NCBI GenBank assembly: GCA_963761425.1
Contig: CAVXGQ010000004.1
Location: 535,730-599,729 of the forward strand
Length of the DNA: 64,000 bases
From: Bog-793 sp963761425
GTDB taxonomy: Bacteria; Actinomycetota; Acidimicrobiia; Acidimicrobiales; Bog-793
Direction of reading: 5' to 3'
Each line of letters begins with the position of its first letter. The first letter of the stretch is position 1. The notes beneath the pieces were generated by a model that searched no databases, was not told where the DNA came from, and worked only from the letters and a program-made list of their open reading frames with translations. Shown piece by piece: positions 8,645-18,332 of the stretch. The position numbers were made by a program, and so were the translations under genes.

Positions 8645-9295
8645 ATGGATGAGATCTCTCTCGTCGCAGAACCTCGCCGCGCCAGGGGCTCGCCCGCGAC
8701 CCGGCGTCTTCGGCTGGGTGGCCGGGTGCCCGCGGTCGTCTATGGCCACGGGGTCACACCGATCCCCGTGAGCGTCGATGAGCGGGCGCTGCATGGCGCG
8801 TTGTCGACGGAGGCGGGCGCCAACGCGCTCATCGACCTCACCATCGGCAAGACCCACCACCTGGCGTTGGCCCGGGAGCTCCAGCGTCATCCGGTACACC
8901 AGACGGTCGCCCATGTCGACTTCATCGTCGTGCGCCGGGACGAGATCGTCTCGGCCGAGGTCCCGGTGACGCTGGTGGGCGAGGCTCTGGCGGTCAGTCG
9001 CGCCGGAGGGACGGTGGAACAGCTGCTGCTGTCGGTCGACGTGCGGGCCAAACCGGCCGACATCCCGCGTTCTTTCGAGGTCGAAATCACCGACCTCGAT
9101 ATCGGCGAGGCGATACGCCTGTCCTCGGTCGTGATCCCGCCGGGGGTGACGCTTGAGACCGATCCGGACTCCCCGGTGGTCGCCGGTCACGCGGCCCGGG
9201 TGGAGGCCGTCGAGGTTCCCGCCGAGGAGGAGGCTGAGGCCCCGCCGGCCGAGCCTGGAGTCGAGACCCCGACGGACGAAGTCGCCGGGAGCTGA
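8645..9295 (+). CDS. rplY: Ribosomal protein bL25, long (TL5/Ctc) form
   Basis: A 216-residue 5S rRNA-binding protein of the large subunit. The N-terminal L25 domain (about 1-92) shows the GRVPAVVYGHG and HVDFIVV motifs; a C-terminal beta-rich TL5-like domain follows (about 95-185), then an acidic Glu/Ala/Pro tail. This two-domain form is usual in actinobacteria. GAGGAG precedes the ATG. The gene sits between prs and pth as expected. Its TGA overlaps the proposed CTG start of pth. Confidence 0.93.
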   Translation: MDEISLVAEPRRARGSPATRRLRLGGRVPAVVYGHGVTPIPVSVDERALHGALSTEAGANALIDLTIGKTHHLALARELQRHPVHQTVAHVDFIVVRRDEIVSAEVPVTLVGEALAVSRAGGTVEQLLLSVDVRAKPADIPRSFEVEITDLDIGEAIRLSSVVIPPGVTLETDPDSPVVAGHAARVEAVEVPAEEEAEAPPAEPGVETPTDEVAGS

Positions 9296-9918
9296 CGACG
9301 CTCCTCGGCCGCCGGTCAGGACGAGCGAGGGAAGGTGCGGCCGCCGACCTCCTCGCGGTCGGCCTGGGCAACCCGGGAAACGAGTTCGCCCACACCCGTC
9401 ACAACGTTGGCGCCGACGCCGTCGCGCTGATCGCTCAGCGCCACGGGGTGGTGCTGCGTTCTGAACGGGGGACCTTCTCGCGAGCCGCCCAGGTGGTCGG
9501 AGACCACCGCCGGCTCGCGCTGGCGGTCCCCTTCACCTTCATGAACGAGTCCGGGGTCGCGTTGGCGGCGCTCACCCGGCGGTACTCAATCGACGAGCCT
9601 TCGTCGCTCGTCGTCGTTCACGACGAGCTCGACCTCCCGGTCGGCGTGCTCCGGGTCAAGCTCGGTGGGGGGACCGCCGGTCACAACGGCCTGAAATCGG
9701 CCGAGCACCACCTCGGGACGCTCGAATTCGTCCGGGTCCGGATCGGCATCGGAAAGCCGCCCGGGCGCATGTCCGGTGCGGATTACGTCCTACGTCGGCC
9801 GTCGGCGGTCGAGTTCGAGCTCCTCGCGGCGGCTGTCGAAAGGGCCGCCGACGCCGTAGAGCTCATCTTCGGTTCCGGGCTCGACGCCGCGATGGGTGCG
9901 GTGAACGCCGGAGGATGA
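9292..9918 (+). CDS. pth: Peptidyl-tRNA hydrolase with non-canonical start
   Basis: Cleaves peptidyl-tRNA released from stalled ribosomes. All expected residues are present: Asn in GLGNPG, the catalytic His in HTRHNVG, Asn in FTFMNESG, Asp in VVHDELDLP, and Asn in GGTAGHNGLKS. The conserved N-terminus is encoded from about 9350, but between the in-frame stop at 9235 and the GTG at 9448 there is no ATG, GTG or TTG. Starting at 9448 would delete the catalytic His. The CTG at 9292 overlaps the rplY stop as CTGA, like the usual ATGA coupling, and gives 208 residues. A one-base sequence error near a GTG at 9335 is the main alternative. mfd overlaps the end by four bases. Confidence 0.85.
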   Translation: MTTLLGRRSGRAREGAAADLLAVGLGNPGNEFAHTRHNVGADAVALIAQRHGVVLRSERGTFSRAAQVVGDHRRLALAVPFTFMNESGVALAALTRRYSIDEPSSLVVVHDELDLPVGVLRVKLGGGTAGHNGLKSAEHHLGTLEFVRVRIGIGKPPGRMSGADYVLRRPSAVEFELLAAAVERAADAVELIFGSGLDAAMGAVNAGG

Positions 9919-12900
9919 ACGCACCGCTCGCGCCGCTGGTCGGGAAGCTGCGCGCCGAGCCGGCGCTCGTCGAGCTGGCGGCCGCGGGTGACGCCGCCGT
10001 CGCCGATCCCGCCCGCGCCTTCGTGCTGGCGGAACTGGCCGCCTTGGGGAACGCGCCGGTCATGCTCGTCGCCACGCCGACCGGCGTGGAGGCCGACCGG
10101 CTGGCCCATGATCTCGGCGTCTTCCATGACCCGGCGAGAGTCGTCATGCTTCCCGCCTGGGAGACGCTGCCACTCGAGCGGGTCTCACCCGCCGTCGAGA
10201 CCATGGGGGCGCGTCTGCGGACACTCTGGTGGATCGACCGGGCGCAGCGGCATGACCTAGGCGACTGGGAGAGAGGGGACGCGACCTTGGTCGTCGTCGC
10301 GCCGATCCGGGCCTTGCTGCAGCGTCTGGCGGCGACCCCGGCCGAGGCGGCGCCGATAGTGGTCCGCCCAGGCGACGAGATCGATCCCGCCGCGCTCGCC
10401 GCGCAGCTGGTTGCCGCCGGTTACCGCCGGGAGTACCAGGTCGAACACCGCGGTGAGGTGGCGGTGCGGGGGGGCATCGTCGATCTGTTCCCGTCGACCG
10501 GGGACAACGGCGTGCGGGTCGATTGTTTCGGCGATCTGGTCGAACGGCTCACTGTCTTTGACGTCGCCGATCAGCGCAGCGTGGCCGACCTCGACTCGGT
10601 CGAGGTGTTCGGCTGCCGGGAGTTCCGCATCTCCGCGGCGCGACGGTCCACCGCCGAGAAGCTGGCCGCCACCGCTCCGTTCGCCCGGGAGCAGTTCGAA
10701 AGGATCGCCGACGGCGAGGTCTTCGACGGGATCGAGTCTTTCCTGCCGTGGCTCGACGAGGGCGAGCGTCTCGTCACCGATCTGCTCGGCGCAGTCGACC
10801 GCATGGTGCTCGTGGAGCCGCGGCGGATGCGCGATCGCGCCGCCGAGATCATCGACGAGGAGGAGGCGCTGGCGGCCTCGCTCGCCGAGACCTGGCTTCC
10901 GGTCGGCTCACCCGTGGGGCCCGGGGAGACGGCCCACCCGGCGTTGCACGCGCCGTTCGACCGGCTGCTCGCGGCGACCTCGGTGCCGGTCGCCTCGTTG
11001 CTGGCGACGGCCGAGGGCCCGGGCACCGAGACCGTCCGGGTGGCCGGCTGGCCTCAGGCCTTCGGCGACGCCGCGCCGCTCGCCCGCCGGATCGGCGAGC
11101 TCACCCGGGCCGGCGGAGTCGTCGCCGTCGCCGCGGAGGGGGTGGGCAGCGCCACCCGCATCGCCGAGGTCCTCGACGAGGCCGGGGTGGTCGTCGACCG
11201 GCTGGAGATGGCGCCGGACGCCGTGGAGCGGCGCACCGCAGCCCTGCGACGGCCCGGGGCCCACGTCGTCGTGGCCTCGTTGGACCGAGGCTTCGTGCTC
11301 GAGGACGCCGGCGTCGCCGTGTTGGCCGAGGCCGACCTGACCGGTCGGCATCGCCCGCACCGGGTGCCCCGGGCGCGGGCCCGACCGGTCGAGGGCTTCT
11401 TCGACGATCTGGTCGTCGGCAGCTACGTGGTTCACCACGTCCACGGCGTCGCCCGCTATGCCGGCATGGTCCGACGGGGCGTGGCGGGGACGGAACGCGA
11501 CTACCTCCTCCTGGAGTACCGGGGAGGAGACCGGCTCTACGTCCCTTCGGACCAGATCGACGCCATCACGCCGTACACGGGGGGAGAGCACCCCACGCTC
11601 AGCCGGTTGAACGGCACCGATTGGCAGCGGAACCGGGCCCGCGTGCGCCAGGCGGTGCGGGCTATCGCGCAGGAGCTCGTGGTCCTTTACCGGCGTCGCC
11701 TGGCCTCGCCGGGCCACGCCTTTCCCCTTGACACCCCGTGGCAGGCCGAGCTGGAGCAGTCCTTCCCCTATCCCGAGACCGCCGACCAGCTGCGGGCGGT
11801 GGCGGAAGTGAAGGCGGACATGGAGCGCCCGATCCCGATGGACCGCCTGGTGTGCGGCGACGTCGGCTTTGGAAAGACCGAGGTGGCGGTGCGCGCCGCC
11901 TTCAAGGCGGTCCAGGACGGCCTGCAGGTCGCCGTGCTGGTTCCCACCACCATCCTCGCCCGGCAGCACTACCAGACGATCGCCGACCGCTTCGCGCCCT
12001 ATCCGGTGCGGGTCGAGATGCTCTCGCGCTTTCTGACCCCCCACGAGGCCGCGGCGGTGGTCAGGGGCCTCGGCGACGGCACCGTCGACTTGGTCGTCGC
12101 CACCCACCGTCTGCTCGCCGAGGACATCCGTTTCCGCCAGCTGGGCCTGTTGGTCGTGGACGAGGAGCAGCGGTTCGGGGTTAATCAGAAAGAGGCCATC
12201 AAGAAGCTGGCCATCGGCGTCGACGTGCTGACCCTGACGGCCAACCCGATCCCGCGCACCTTGGAGATGGGTCTCACCGGGATCCGGGACCTCTCGGTCA
12301 TCGACAACCCCCCCGCCGAGCGACAGCCGATCCTCACCTACGTCGGGGAGGAGGACGACCGCGCCGTCGGCGAGGCGATCCGTCGGGAGCTGTTGCGGGA
12401 GGGCCAGGTCTTTTTCGTCCACAACCGCGTCCAGGGGATCGAGCAGGTCGCCGCCCGGGTGGCGGCGCTCGCCCCCGAGGCGCGAGTGGCGATCGCCCAC
12501 GGCCAGATGGACGAGGGCAGCCTGGAGCGCACCGTCGTCGACTTCGCCGAGGGGCGTTATGACGTGCTGGTGTGCACGACGATCATCGAGTCGGGCATCG
12601 ACATGCCGACGGTGAACACCCTGGTCGTCGACCGCGCCGACCTTTTGGGCCTGGGACAGCTCCACCAGTTGCGCGGCCGGGTCGGTCGCTCCTCGTCGCG
12701 GGCTTACGCCTACCTGTTCCACCCGCGCGATCGGGTGCTCACCGAGCAGGCCTACGAACGGCTCCGCACCATCGGTGAGCACACCGAGCTCGGGTCGGGG
12801 TTCAAGATCGCCATGCGCGACCTCGAGATCCGCGGCGCCGGCAGCCTGCTCGGGACCGACCAGTCCGGTCACATCGCCGCGGTGGGCTACGACCTGTACG

Positions 12901-13445
12901 TCCGATTGGTTGCCGAAGCCGTCGCCGAGCTGAAAGGCGAGGAGGTCCCTCAGCCGAGCGAGGTCCGGCTCGACGTGCCGCTCGACGCCCACCTGCCGGC
13001 GAGCTACGTCGGTCGGGAGGACCTCCGTCTGGAGGCTTATCGCCGGCTCGCCGGGGTGCGTGACGCCGCCGAGGTCGACGACATCGGCGCCGAGTGGCTC
13101 GACCGCTACGGGCCGCTGCCGCCGGCGGCGTCGTCGCTGCTGGAAATCGCCCGCCTGCGTGCCGAGTGCACACGCGTCGGCGTGACCGAGGTGACGGTGG
13201 TCCCGGTGCGGCCCGGGTCGATCGGTCCGGGCCGTCCCGGCGAGGCGGTGGCCCGTCTCACCCCGCTCCGCCTCCCCGCCTCGGCCCGGGTCCGGCTCAC
13301 CCGACTGGCGCCCCGGGCGGTGCTGAAAGAGGACCCCCCCCAGCTCGTCGTGCCGCTGGCGGGTGGACCGCGACTCGCCGCCGACCTGGAGGCGCTGCTC
13401 GCGGCGCTCCTTCCCGCCGGCGCCGGGGTCGGGCCGAAGGAATAG
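9915..13445 (+). CDS. mfd: Transcription-repair coupling factor
   Basis: A 1,176-residue ATP-dependent DNA translocase that removes RNA polymerase stalled at lesions and recruits UvrA. Domain order is a UvrB-like N-terminal region (about 1-350), the CarD-like RNA polymerase interaction domain (about 490-560, VGSYVVHHVHGVARYAG), a superfamily-2 motor with Walker A GDVGFGKTE (about 647) and DEEQ box (about 748), motif VI QLRGRVGRSSSR (about 917), and the C-terminal TRCF domain. Length is typical. The ATG lies in an ATGA overlap with the pth stop, so the two are translationally coupled. Confidence 0.97.
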   Translation: MNAPLAPLVGKLRAEPALVELAAAGDAAVADPARAFVLAELAALGNAPVMLVATPTGVEADRLAHDLGVFHDPARVVMLPAWETLPLERVSPAVETMGARLRTLWWIDRAQRHDLGDWERGDATLVVVAPIRALLQRLAATPAEAAPIVVRPGDEIDPAALAAQLVAAGYRREYQVEHRGEVAVRGGIVDLFPSTGDNGVRVDCFGDLVERLTVFDVADQRSVADLDSVEVFGCREFRISAARRSTAEKLAATAPFAREQFERIADGEVFDGIESFLPWLDEGERLVTDLLGAVDRMVLVEPRRMRDRAAEIIDEEEALAASLAETWLPVGSPVGPGETAHPALHAPFDRLLAATSVPVASLLATAEGPGTETVRVAGWPQAFGDAAPLARRIGELTRAGGVVAVAAEGVGSATRIAEVLDEAGVVVDRLEMAPDAVERRTAALRRPGAHVVVASLDRGFVLEDAGVAVLAEADLTGRHRPHRVPRARARPVEGFFDDLVVGSYVVHHVHGVARYAGMVRRGVAGTERDYLLLEYRGGDRLYVPSDQIDAITPYTGGEHPTLSRLNGTDWQRNRARVRQAVRAIAQELVVLYRRRLASPGHAFPLDTPWQAELEQSFPYPETADQLRAVAEVKADMERPIPMDRLVCGDVGFGKTEVAVRAAFKAVQDGLQVAVLVPTTILARQHYQTIADRFAPYPVRVEMLSRFLTPHEAAAVVRGLGDGTVDLVVATHRLLAEDIRFRQLGLLVVDEEQRFGVNQKEAIKKLAIGVDVLTLTANPIPRTLEMGLTGIRDLSVIDNPPAERQPILTYVGEEDDRAVGEAIRRELLREGQVFFVHNRVQGIEQVAARVAALAPEARVAIAHGQMDEGSLERTVVDFAEGRYDVLVCTTIIESGIDMPTVNTLVVDRADLLGLGQLHQLRGRVGRSSSRAYAYLFHPRDRVLTEQAYERLRTIGEHTELGSGFKIAMRDLEIRGAGSLLGTDQSGHIAAVGYDLYVRLVAEAVAELKGEEVPQPSEVRLDVPLDAHLPASYVGREDLRLEAYRRLAGVRDAAEVDDIGAEWLDRYGPLPPAASSLLEIARLRAECTRVGVTEVTVVPVRPGSIGPGRPGEAVARLTPLRLPASARVRLTRLAPRAVLKEDPPQLVVPLAGGPRLAADLEALLAALLPAGAGVGPKE

Positions 13446-13488
13446 TCGGTTGGCTCCGCACCCGGTCGGCCCGTACCATCGAGTGACC

Positions 13489-14544
13489 GTGCACCGGATC
13501 CCGGTAGTCCTCGGTGTCGTGCTCGTCGCGGCGTTGGCGCTCGGCGCCTGTGACGCCCAGTTCACGCCGTTCGCCGCTCGCGTCGACGGCGCGGCCGTCT
13601 CGCAGTCAAACCTCGACGCCGCGCTGGACTCGGTGGCGATCGACCCGGGCTACCGGTGCCTGGTCGAATCGGCTTCCGGCGGCAAGACCGGTGTGATCGG
13701 CGTCGTGCCGGGAACCTACAACGCGGCCTTCGTCGCCGACTCGCTCTCGTTGCTCATCGAAGCCGAAGCCATCCACGTGGTGGTCTCCCGGCGGGGGCTC
13801 GCCGAGGGAGCGCTCGCCACCCAGCTCGCCCGGGATCAGATCACCACGGACCTGTCGCCCGGGAGCGGCTCGACGTGCGAGGTTACCGGCGCCCAGGTGT
13901 TCGCCGGTCTGGCGGAACCGTTCCGCACCTCCCTCGTCGAGCTCCGGGCCGACGAGGACGCGCTCGCCGCCCACGCCGTCGGGGTGGAGCTCACCTCCGC
14001 CGGGGTCGCCGCCTACGAGCGGCACCACCGTGCCACGACCACTCTCGACTGCACCTGGGCGATCGAGATCGCCTCCGAGGACAAGGCGGCGCAGCTGGCG
14101 GTGGCGATCGACCACGGGGTCAGCTTCGCCGAAGTCGCCCGCAAGGACTCGCTCGACGCCGCCTCGGCGGACCGGGGGGGCGACCTCGGGTGCATCTTGC
14201 CGGCGACCCTCCGGAGCCCGCTCGGGAAGGATGTCGAACGGCTTTCCCTGGGTCGGCTCTCCAGTCCGATCCCGTTCGGGAAGTACTGGCTGCTCTTTCG
14301 GGTCACCCGCCGTCCCGTGGCCCCGCTCAGTGAGGCTGCGGCGGTGGCGGTCGGCGCCGGCACGGCCGCCGCCCAGAAGCAGCTCAGCGCCATCGTCGTC
14401 GCCGCCCACATCTCCGTCGACCCCACCTTCGGCAGCTGGGCAAAGGTCTCCGGCACCTGGACGGTGCGCCCACCGAGCGGTCCGCCGGTCGACTTGGTGC
14501 CGAACCCCTCGGCGGTCATGGCCGGAACCGACCCCGCCCACTAG
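13489..14544 (+). CDS. SurA/PrsA-like parvulin PPIase lipoprotein
   Basis: A 351-residue exported foldase candidate. The N-terminus has a lipoprotein signal ending in the lipobox LALGAC, so Cys 20 or so would be lipidated and the protein held on the outer face of the membrane. A SurA-N-like helical region follows, then a PpiC-type parvulin domain (about 200-290, with FAEVARKDS and GGDLGCI). GTG 13483 is in frame and is an alternative start. A TACCAT hexamer at 13474-13479 is a possible -10. It sits between mfd and mazG, as in related genomes. Confidence 0.82.
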   Translation: MHRIPVVLGVVLVAALALGACDAQFTPFAARVDGAAVSQSNLDAALDSVAIDPGYRCLVESASGGKTGVIGVVPGTYNAAFVADSLSLLIEAEAIHVVVSRRGLAEGALATQLARDQITTDLSPGSGSTCEVTGAQVFAGLAEPFRTSLVELRADEDALAAHAVGVELTSAGVAAYERHHRATTTLDCTWAIEIASEDKAAQLAVAIDHGVSFAEVARKDSLDAASADRGGDLGCILPATLRSPLGKDVERLSLGRLSSPIPFGKYWLLFRVTRRPVAPLSEAAAVAVGAGTAAAQKQLSAIVVAAHISVDPTFGSWAKVSGTWTVRPPSGPPVDLVPNPSAVMAGTDPAH

Positions 14545-15996
14545 ATGGCAGAGGCGGCGGGGGCCGACCCGGGGCGCGCCAGCCGGCCGAAGGTCACCGT
14601 CGTCGGCCTCGGTCCGGCTGGGCCCGAGTACCTGACCTCGGCCGCGGTGGCGGCCATAGGGGAGATCCCGGACTGGTACGTCCGGACCGCCCGGCACCCG
14701 GCGGCTGGGCCCCTCGTGGCGTCCGGCGCGGTGGCCCTCGATCGCCATTACGAGACGGCGGCGACCTTCGCCGAGGCCTACGCGGGGATCGTCGAGGAGG
14801 TGGTCGCCGCGGCGACGGCGCGGGGCCGGATCGGCTACGCGGTGCCCGGTTCGCCGTACGTGCTGGAGGAGACGGTGCGGGCGCTGTCGGCCGATGACCG
14901 CGTCGAGGTCGAGATCGTCGACGGGATGTCCTTTTGCGAGCTCGCCTGGCGGCGTCTCGGCGTCGATCCTGTCGCCGCCCGAGTGCGACTGATCGACGGC
15001 GAGCGCTTCGGGATCGACGCGGCCCGGGACACCGGGCCACTCCTCGTCGCCCACGTCTGGGCGCCGTCGATCCTCGCCGGGATCAAGCTGGCCGTCGGCC
15101 CGCCGTCGGCGGCGGCCATCGTCCTCCAGCGGCTCGGCTGCCCCGACGAGCACGTCGAGGAGATCACCGTCGGCTCGATCGATCGGATCGTCCCCGACCA
15201 TCTCACCTGCCTGTATCTGCCGGAGTTGGCCGAACCCGTGGGGATCGAGCTCGCCCGGCTCGAAGCTGTCGTCGAGAGGTTGCGCGACGAATGCCCCTGG
15301 GACGCCGCGCAGACCCACCGCTCCCTCGTCCGGCACCTCATCGAGGAGTGCTACGAGGCGGTAGAGGCGATCGAGGAGCTGGGCGAGCCGCCGGATATCG
15401 CGGCTTCGGCGCACCTCGAAGAGGAGCTGGGCGACGTGCTCTGCCAGGTCCTTTTTCACGCCGTCCTGGCCCGGCGGGAAGGTCTGTTCACCTTCGGGGA
15501 TGTCGCGGAGGCGGTGCACGACAAGCTGGTCCGTCGGCATCCCCATGTCTTCGGCGCCGTCGCCGGGGTGGACTCGGTGGACGCCGTGCTCTCGCAGTGG
15601 GAGGAGCTGAAGCGGCAGGAAAAAGGGCGGGAGGGCGTGATGGACGGGATCCCGGCGGGATTGCCCTCGCTCCTACTCGCCGGGAAGCTCGAACGCCAGG
15701 CGGCTGGGGTCGGCCTCGGTTGGGGCACGACTGGCGAACGCGCGGACGCGGTCGACCGAGCTGCCGACGAGCTCGGCGCGGCTGACGGCGAAGCTCTCGG
15801 CGAGCTCCTCTTCGGGCTGACCCGTCTCGCCGCCGACCGGGGACTCGACGCCGAGGAGGCCCTGCGGGGCGCGGCGTTGCGGTTCCGCTCCCGCTTCGCC
15901 GCCGCCGAACGGCTCGCCGAGGCCGACGGCACCACGCTTGCCGCCGCCGCCCCCGCCCGGCGCCGCGCCTACTGGGAGGCCGTTGGCGGCGCCTGA
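14545..15996 (+). CDS. mazG: MazG-family NTP pyrophosphohydrolase fused to a tetrapyrrole-methylase-like domain
   Basis: A 483-residue YabN-type fusion. Residues about 15-225 form a tetrapyrrole (corrin/porphyrin) methylase-like fold (VVGLGPAGPEYLT, then GYAVPGSPYV). Residues about 240-370 are a MazG domain with DECPWDAAQTH and the metal-binding HLIEECYEA...EEL. A second partial MazG-like helical segment ends the protein. MazG hydrolyses non-canonical or excess NTPs; the methylase-like half is not known to be an active methyltransferase in this family. The ATG follows the preceding TAG directly with no gap. Confidence 0.9.
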   Translation: MAEAAGADPGRASRPKVTVVGLGPAGPEYLTSAAVAAIGEIPDWYVRTARHPAAGPLVASGAVALDRHYETAATFAEAYAGIVEEVVAAATARGRIGYAVPGSPYVLEETVRALSADDRVEVEIVDGMSFCELAWRRLGVDPVAARVRLIDGERFGIDAARDTGPLLVAHVWAPSILAGIKLAVGPPSAAAIVLQRLGCPDEHVEEITVGSIDRIVPDHLTCLYLPELAEPVGIELARLEAVVERLRDECPWDAAQTHRSLVRHLIEECYEAVEAIEELGEPPDIAASAHLEEELGDVLCQVLFHAVLARREGLFTFGDVAEAVHDKLVRRHPHVFGAVAGVDSVDAVLSQWEELKRQEKGREGVMDGIPAGLPSLLLAGKLERQAAGVGLGWGTTGERADAVDRAADELGAADGEALGELLFGLTRLAADRGLDAEEALRGAALRFRSRFAAAERLAEADGTTLAAAAPARRRAYWEAVGGA

Positions 15997-16085
15997 GGCC
16001 GCCGGCTGACCGCACCCTCCCCACTTTGGTAGCCTTTCAGAACATCTGTCACTCCAGCACCAAAACGAACAGGAGAGACCGGCTC

Positions 16086-17381
16086 GTGGCCGAGATCGTC
16101 GAGCTTGACGCGCAAGAGGTGCTCGATTCCCGGGGAAACCCAACCATCGAGGTCACCTGCATCCTCGAGAGCGGCGCCGAGGGTCGGGCCATCGTCCCCT
16201 CGGGGGCCTCGACCGGGGAGTTCGAAGCGACCGAGCTGCGGGACGGCGGCAGCCGCTACGGCGGCAAAGGGGTGCGCGACGCCGTCGGCCACGTCCAAGG
16301 CGAGATCGCCGAGGCGCTGGAAGGATTCGACGCGGCCGACCAGAGGCTCATCGACCTGGCGATGATCGACCTCGACGGGACGCCGACCAAGGCACGGCTG
16401 GGGGCCAACGCCATCCTCGGCGTGTCGCTGGCGGTGGCCCGGGCCTCGGCCGACGAGCTCAATCTGCCCTTGTACCGGTATATCGGCGGGGTTGACGCCC
16501 ACGTGCTCCCGGTGCCGATGATGAACGTGCTGAACGGCGGGGTGCACGCCGACAACAACGTGGACTTCCAGGAGTTCATGATCGTGCCCCACGGCGCGGC
16601 CTCCTTCGCGGAGGGCCTGCAGTGGGGCGTCGAGACCTACCACGCCCTCAAGAGCGTCCTGCACGACCGGGGCCTCGGCGGGGGCGTTGGTGACGAAGGC
16701 GGTTTCGCGCCGAACCTGGCAACCAACGAAGAAGCCCTCAAGATGCTGGTGGTGGCCATCGAGCAGGCCGGCCGGGTGCCCGGGCGGGAGATCGCGATCG
16801 CCCTGGATCCCGCGGCCTCCGAGTTCTACTCCGAAGGTTCCTACGTGCTCGCCGGTGAGCAGCGCTCCTACTCCGCCGAGGAGTTCGCCGCCTATTGGGC
16901 CGAGATTTGCCAGCGCTACCCGGTCATCTCGCTCGAGGACGCCATGGCCGAGGAGGACTGGGCGGGGTGGGCCGCGCTCACCGAGGCCGTCGGGGGGCGG
17001 GTCCAGCTGGTCGGGGACGATCTTTTCGTGACCAACGTCGAGCGCGTCGAACGCGGCATCCGCGAGCGCGTCGCCAACGCGGTACTCATCAAGCTGAACC
17101 AGATCGGAACGCTCACCGAGACGCTGACGACGATGCGGGTGGCGGGCGCCGCCGGCTACCGCTGTGTCGTCTCCCACCGCTCCGGGGAGACCGAGGACAC
17201 GACCATCGCCGATCTCGCCGTCGGCACCAACTGCGGTCAGATCAAGACCGGCGCGCCGGCTCGTTCGGACCGGGTAGCCAAGTACAACCGGCTGTTGCGG
17301 ATCGAACACGAGCTCGGCGAAGCTGCCGAGTGGTCGGGGGCCGCTGCTTTCGCGCGGCCCCTCGGCGGGTTCTCCTCGTGA
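16086..17381 (+). CDS. eno: Enolase
   Basis: A 431-residue phosphopyruvate hydratase that converts 2-phosphoglycerate to phosphoenolpyruvate. The signatures are clear: LDSRGNPTIEV at the N-terminus, VPSGASTG loop, VGDEGGFAPNL, the metal ligands in ISLEDAMAEEDW and VGDDLFVTN, the catalytic Lys in IKLNQIGT, and SHRSGETED. The GTG at 16086 is preceded by AGGAGAG. A TAGCCT hexamer near 16031 may be the -10 of its own promoter. The stop overlaps the ftsB-like start as GTGA. Confidence 0.97.
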   Translation: MAEIVELDAQEVLDSRGNPTIEVTCILESGAEGRAIVPSGASTGEFEATELRDGGSRYGGKGVRDAVGHVQGEIAEALEGFDAADQRLIDLAMIDLDGTPTKARLGANAILGVSLAVARASADELNLPLYRYIGGVDAHVLPVPMMNVLNGGVHADNNVDFQEFMIVPHGAASFAEGLQWGVETYHALKSVLHDRGLGGGVGDEGGFAPNLATNEEALKMLVVAIEQAGRVPGREIAIALDPAASEFYSEGSYVLAGEQRSYSAEEFAAYWAEICQRYPVISLEDAMAEEDWAGWAALTEAVGGRVQLVGDDLFVTNVERVERGIRERVANAVLIKLNQIGTLTETLTTMRVAGAAGYRCVVSHRSGETEDTTIADLAVGTNCGQIKTGAPARSDRVAKYNRLLRIEHELGEAAEWSGAAAFARPLGGFSS

Positions 17382-17827
17382 AGCCGCTCCGTCGCGCTCG
17401 GGTCGTCCTGCTGGGCGCGGTGGTCTTTTTCATCGCCATCTTGGCGACCGGGTTCCCGGCGGGCCTGATCGCCCACCAGCGGGTGGCGCTTGCCGCGGTC
17501 GACCGTCAGCTGACGGCCGTCGAGGCCCACAACGCCGAACTCCGATCGCAGATCGCCAGCCTAGAAAAGCCGTCGACGATCGAGGCCATCGCCCGTGAGC
17601 AGTACGGGCTGGTCCGGCCAGGTCAGGTTTCCTACGTGATCCTGCCGGGCAAGGGCGCGCAGGCCGTCGGCGCCGGGACGCTCGGCTTGGAGCCCATCCC
17701 GGCGGACGATCTGGTGCCGACGAGCGTCTCGGGCTTGGCGGCTCCGTCGGCGGGCACCCGGACCCATTCGACGAGCCTGTGGAGCCGGACCCTCGGCGAG
17801 CTCGAATTCTGGCGCTGGGCCCTCTAG
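17378..17827 (+). CDS. FtsB/DivIC-type septum formation initiator
   Basis: A 149-residue single-pass divisome protein. A short basic cytoplasmic start is followed by one membrane helix (about 10-32), a coiled coil (about 38-65, VDRQLTAVEAHNAELRSQIASLE), and the conserved YGLVRPGQVSYVI segment. FtsB/DivIC bridges FtsL and FtsQ in the septal complex. The tail past about residue 95 is low-complexity and not conserved. The GTG start overlaps the eno stop by four bases, which decides the start. Position directly after eno is conserved in actinobacteria. Confidence 0.9.
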   Translation: MKPLRRARVVLLGAVVFFIAILATGFPAGLIAHQRVALAAVDRQLTAVEAHNAELRSQIASLEKPSTIEAIAREQYGLVRPGQVSYVILPGKGAQAVGAGTLGLEPIPADDLVPTSVSGLAAPSAGTRTHSTSLWSRTLGELEFWRWAL

Positions 17828-17870
17828 GCGAATCACGACCCGGCCGTCGGGGCCTGGCGGTCGGACCCCG

Positions 17871-18332
17871 GTGGTAGCGGCCGTGTCGGCGGGGACGCCG
17901 AGGGCGCACCCCCGCAGCCGTGGGGCGCAAGGGCGCCCAGCCAAGGACGCGCCCGAGGTGCTCACCGTGGCGAGCCGAGCCGGTCTCGACGCTGGCGGAT
18001 TAGCGTGCCTCGGCGAGGTGATGGGTAGCTACGTGTACCACCTCGGGCCTCGGGGCCGACGCCACGGGCTTGGCAGTCTCGGGCGCGAAGTTGAGGCCCG
18101 GATTCCCGCCGGGGCCGTCGATGACGCGGGCCAGCTCGCGATGAGCCGGATGCCAACCGACGCCGAGCCGTTCCCCGCCCGGGGGATCTTCGGCGTCCCA
18201 GTCCGGTCCCTCGCCCACCGCGGCGCCGGTCCGACGGCGGCGTTATTCGCCATCGGTGCGCTGGCGGGCGCCGGGCGTTCCGACCACCCCATCGCGACCC
18301 CCGGGATCGTGCTGCCGCTCACCTACCGGTGA
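17871..18332 (+). CDS. Hypothetical protein, doubtful
   Basis: A 153-codon frame with GC-rich third positions and a four-base GTGA overlap with the next gene, both of which favour real coding. I do not recognise the sequence. The N-terminal 40 residues are basic and low-complexity, no signal or helix is obvious, and the GTG at 17871 has no good ribosome-binding site. A start at the internal ATG near 18020 is possible. It could be a remnant rather than a working gene. Confidence 0.35.
   Translation: MVAAVSAGTPRAHPRSRGAQGRPAKDAPEVLTVASRAGLDAGGLACLGEVMGSYVYHLGPRGRRHGLGSLGREVEARIPAGAVDDAGQLAMSRMPTDAEPFPARGIFGVPVRSLAHRGAGPTAALFAIGALAGAGRSDHPIATPGIVLPLTYR

Noticed and set aside
10908..13565. An 885-codon minus-strand frame across mfd
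   Set aside because: Antisense shadow of mfd, with no ribosome-binding site and an Arg/Gly/His-rich composition typical of reverse-strand reading of GC-rich genes.
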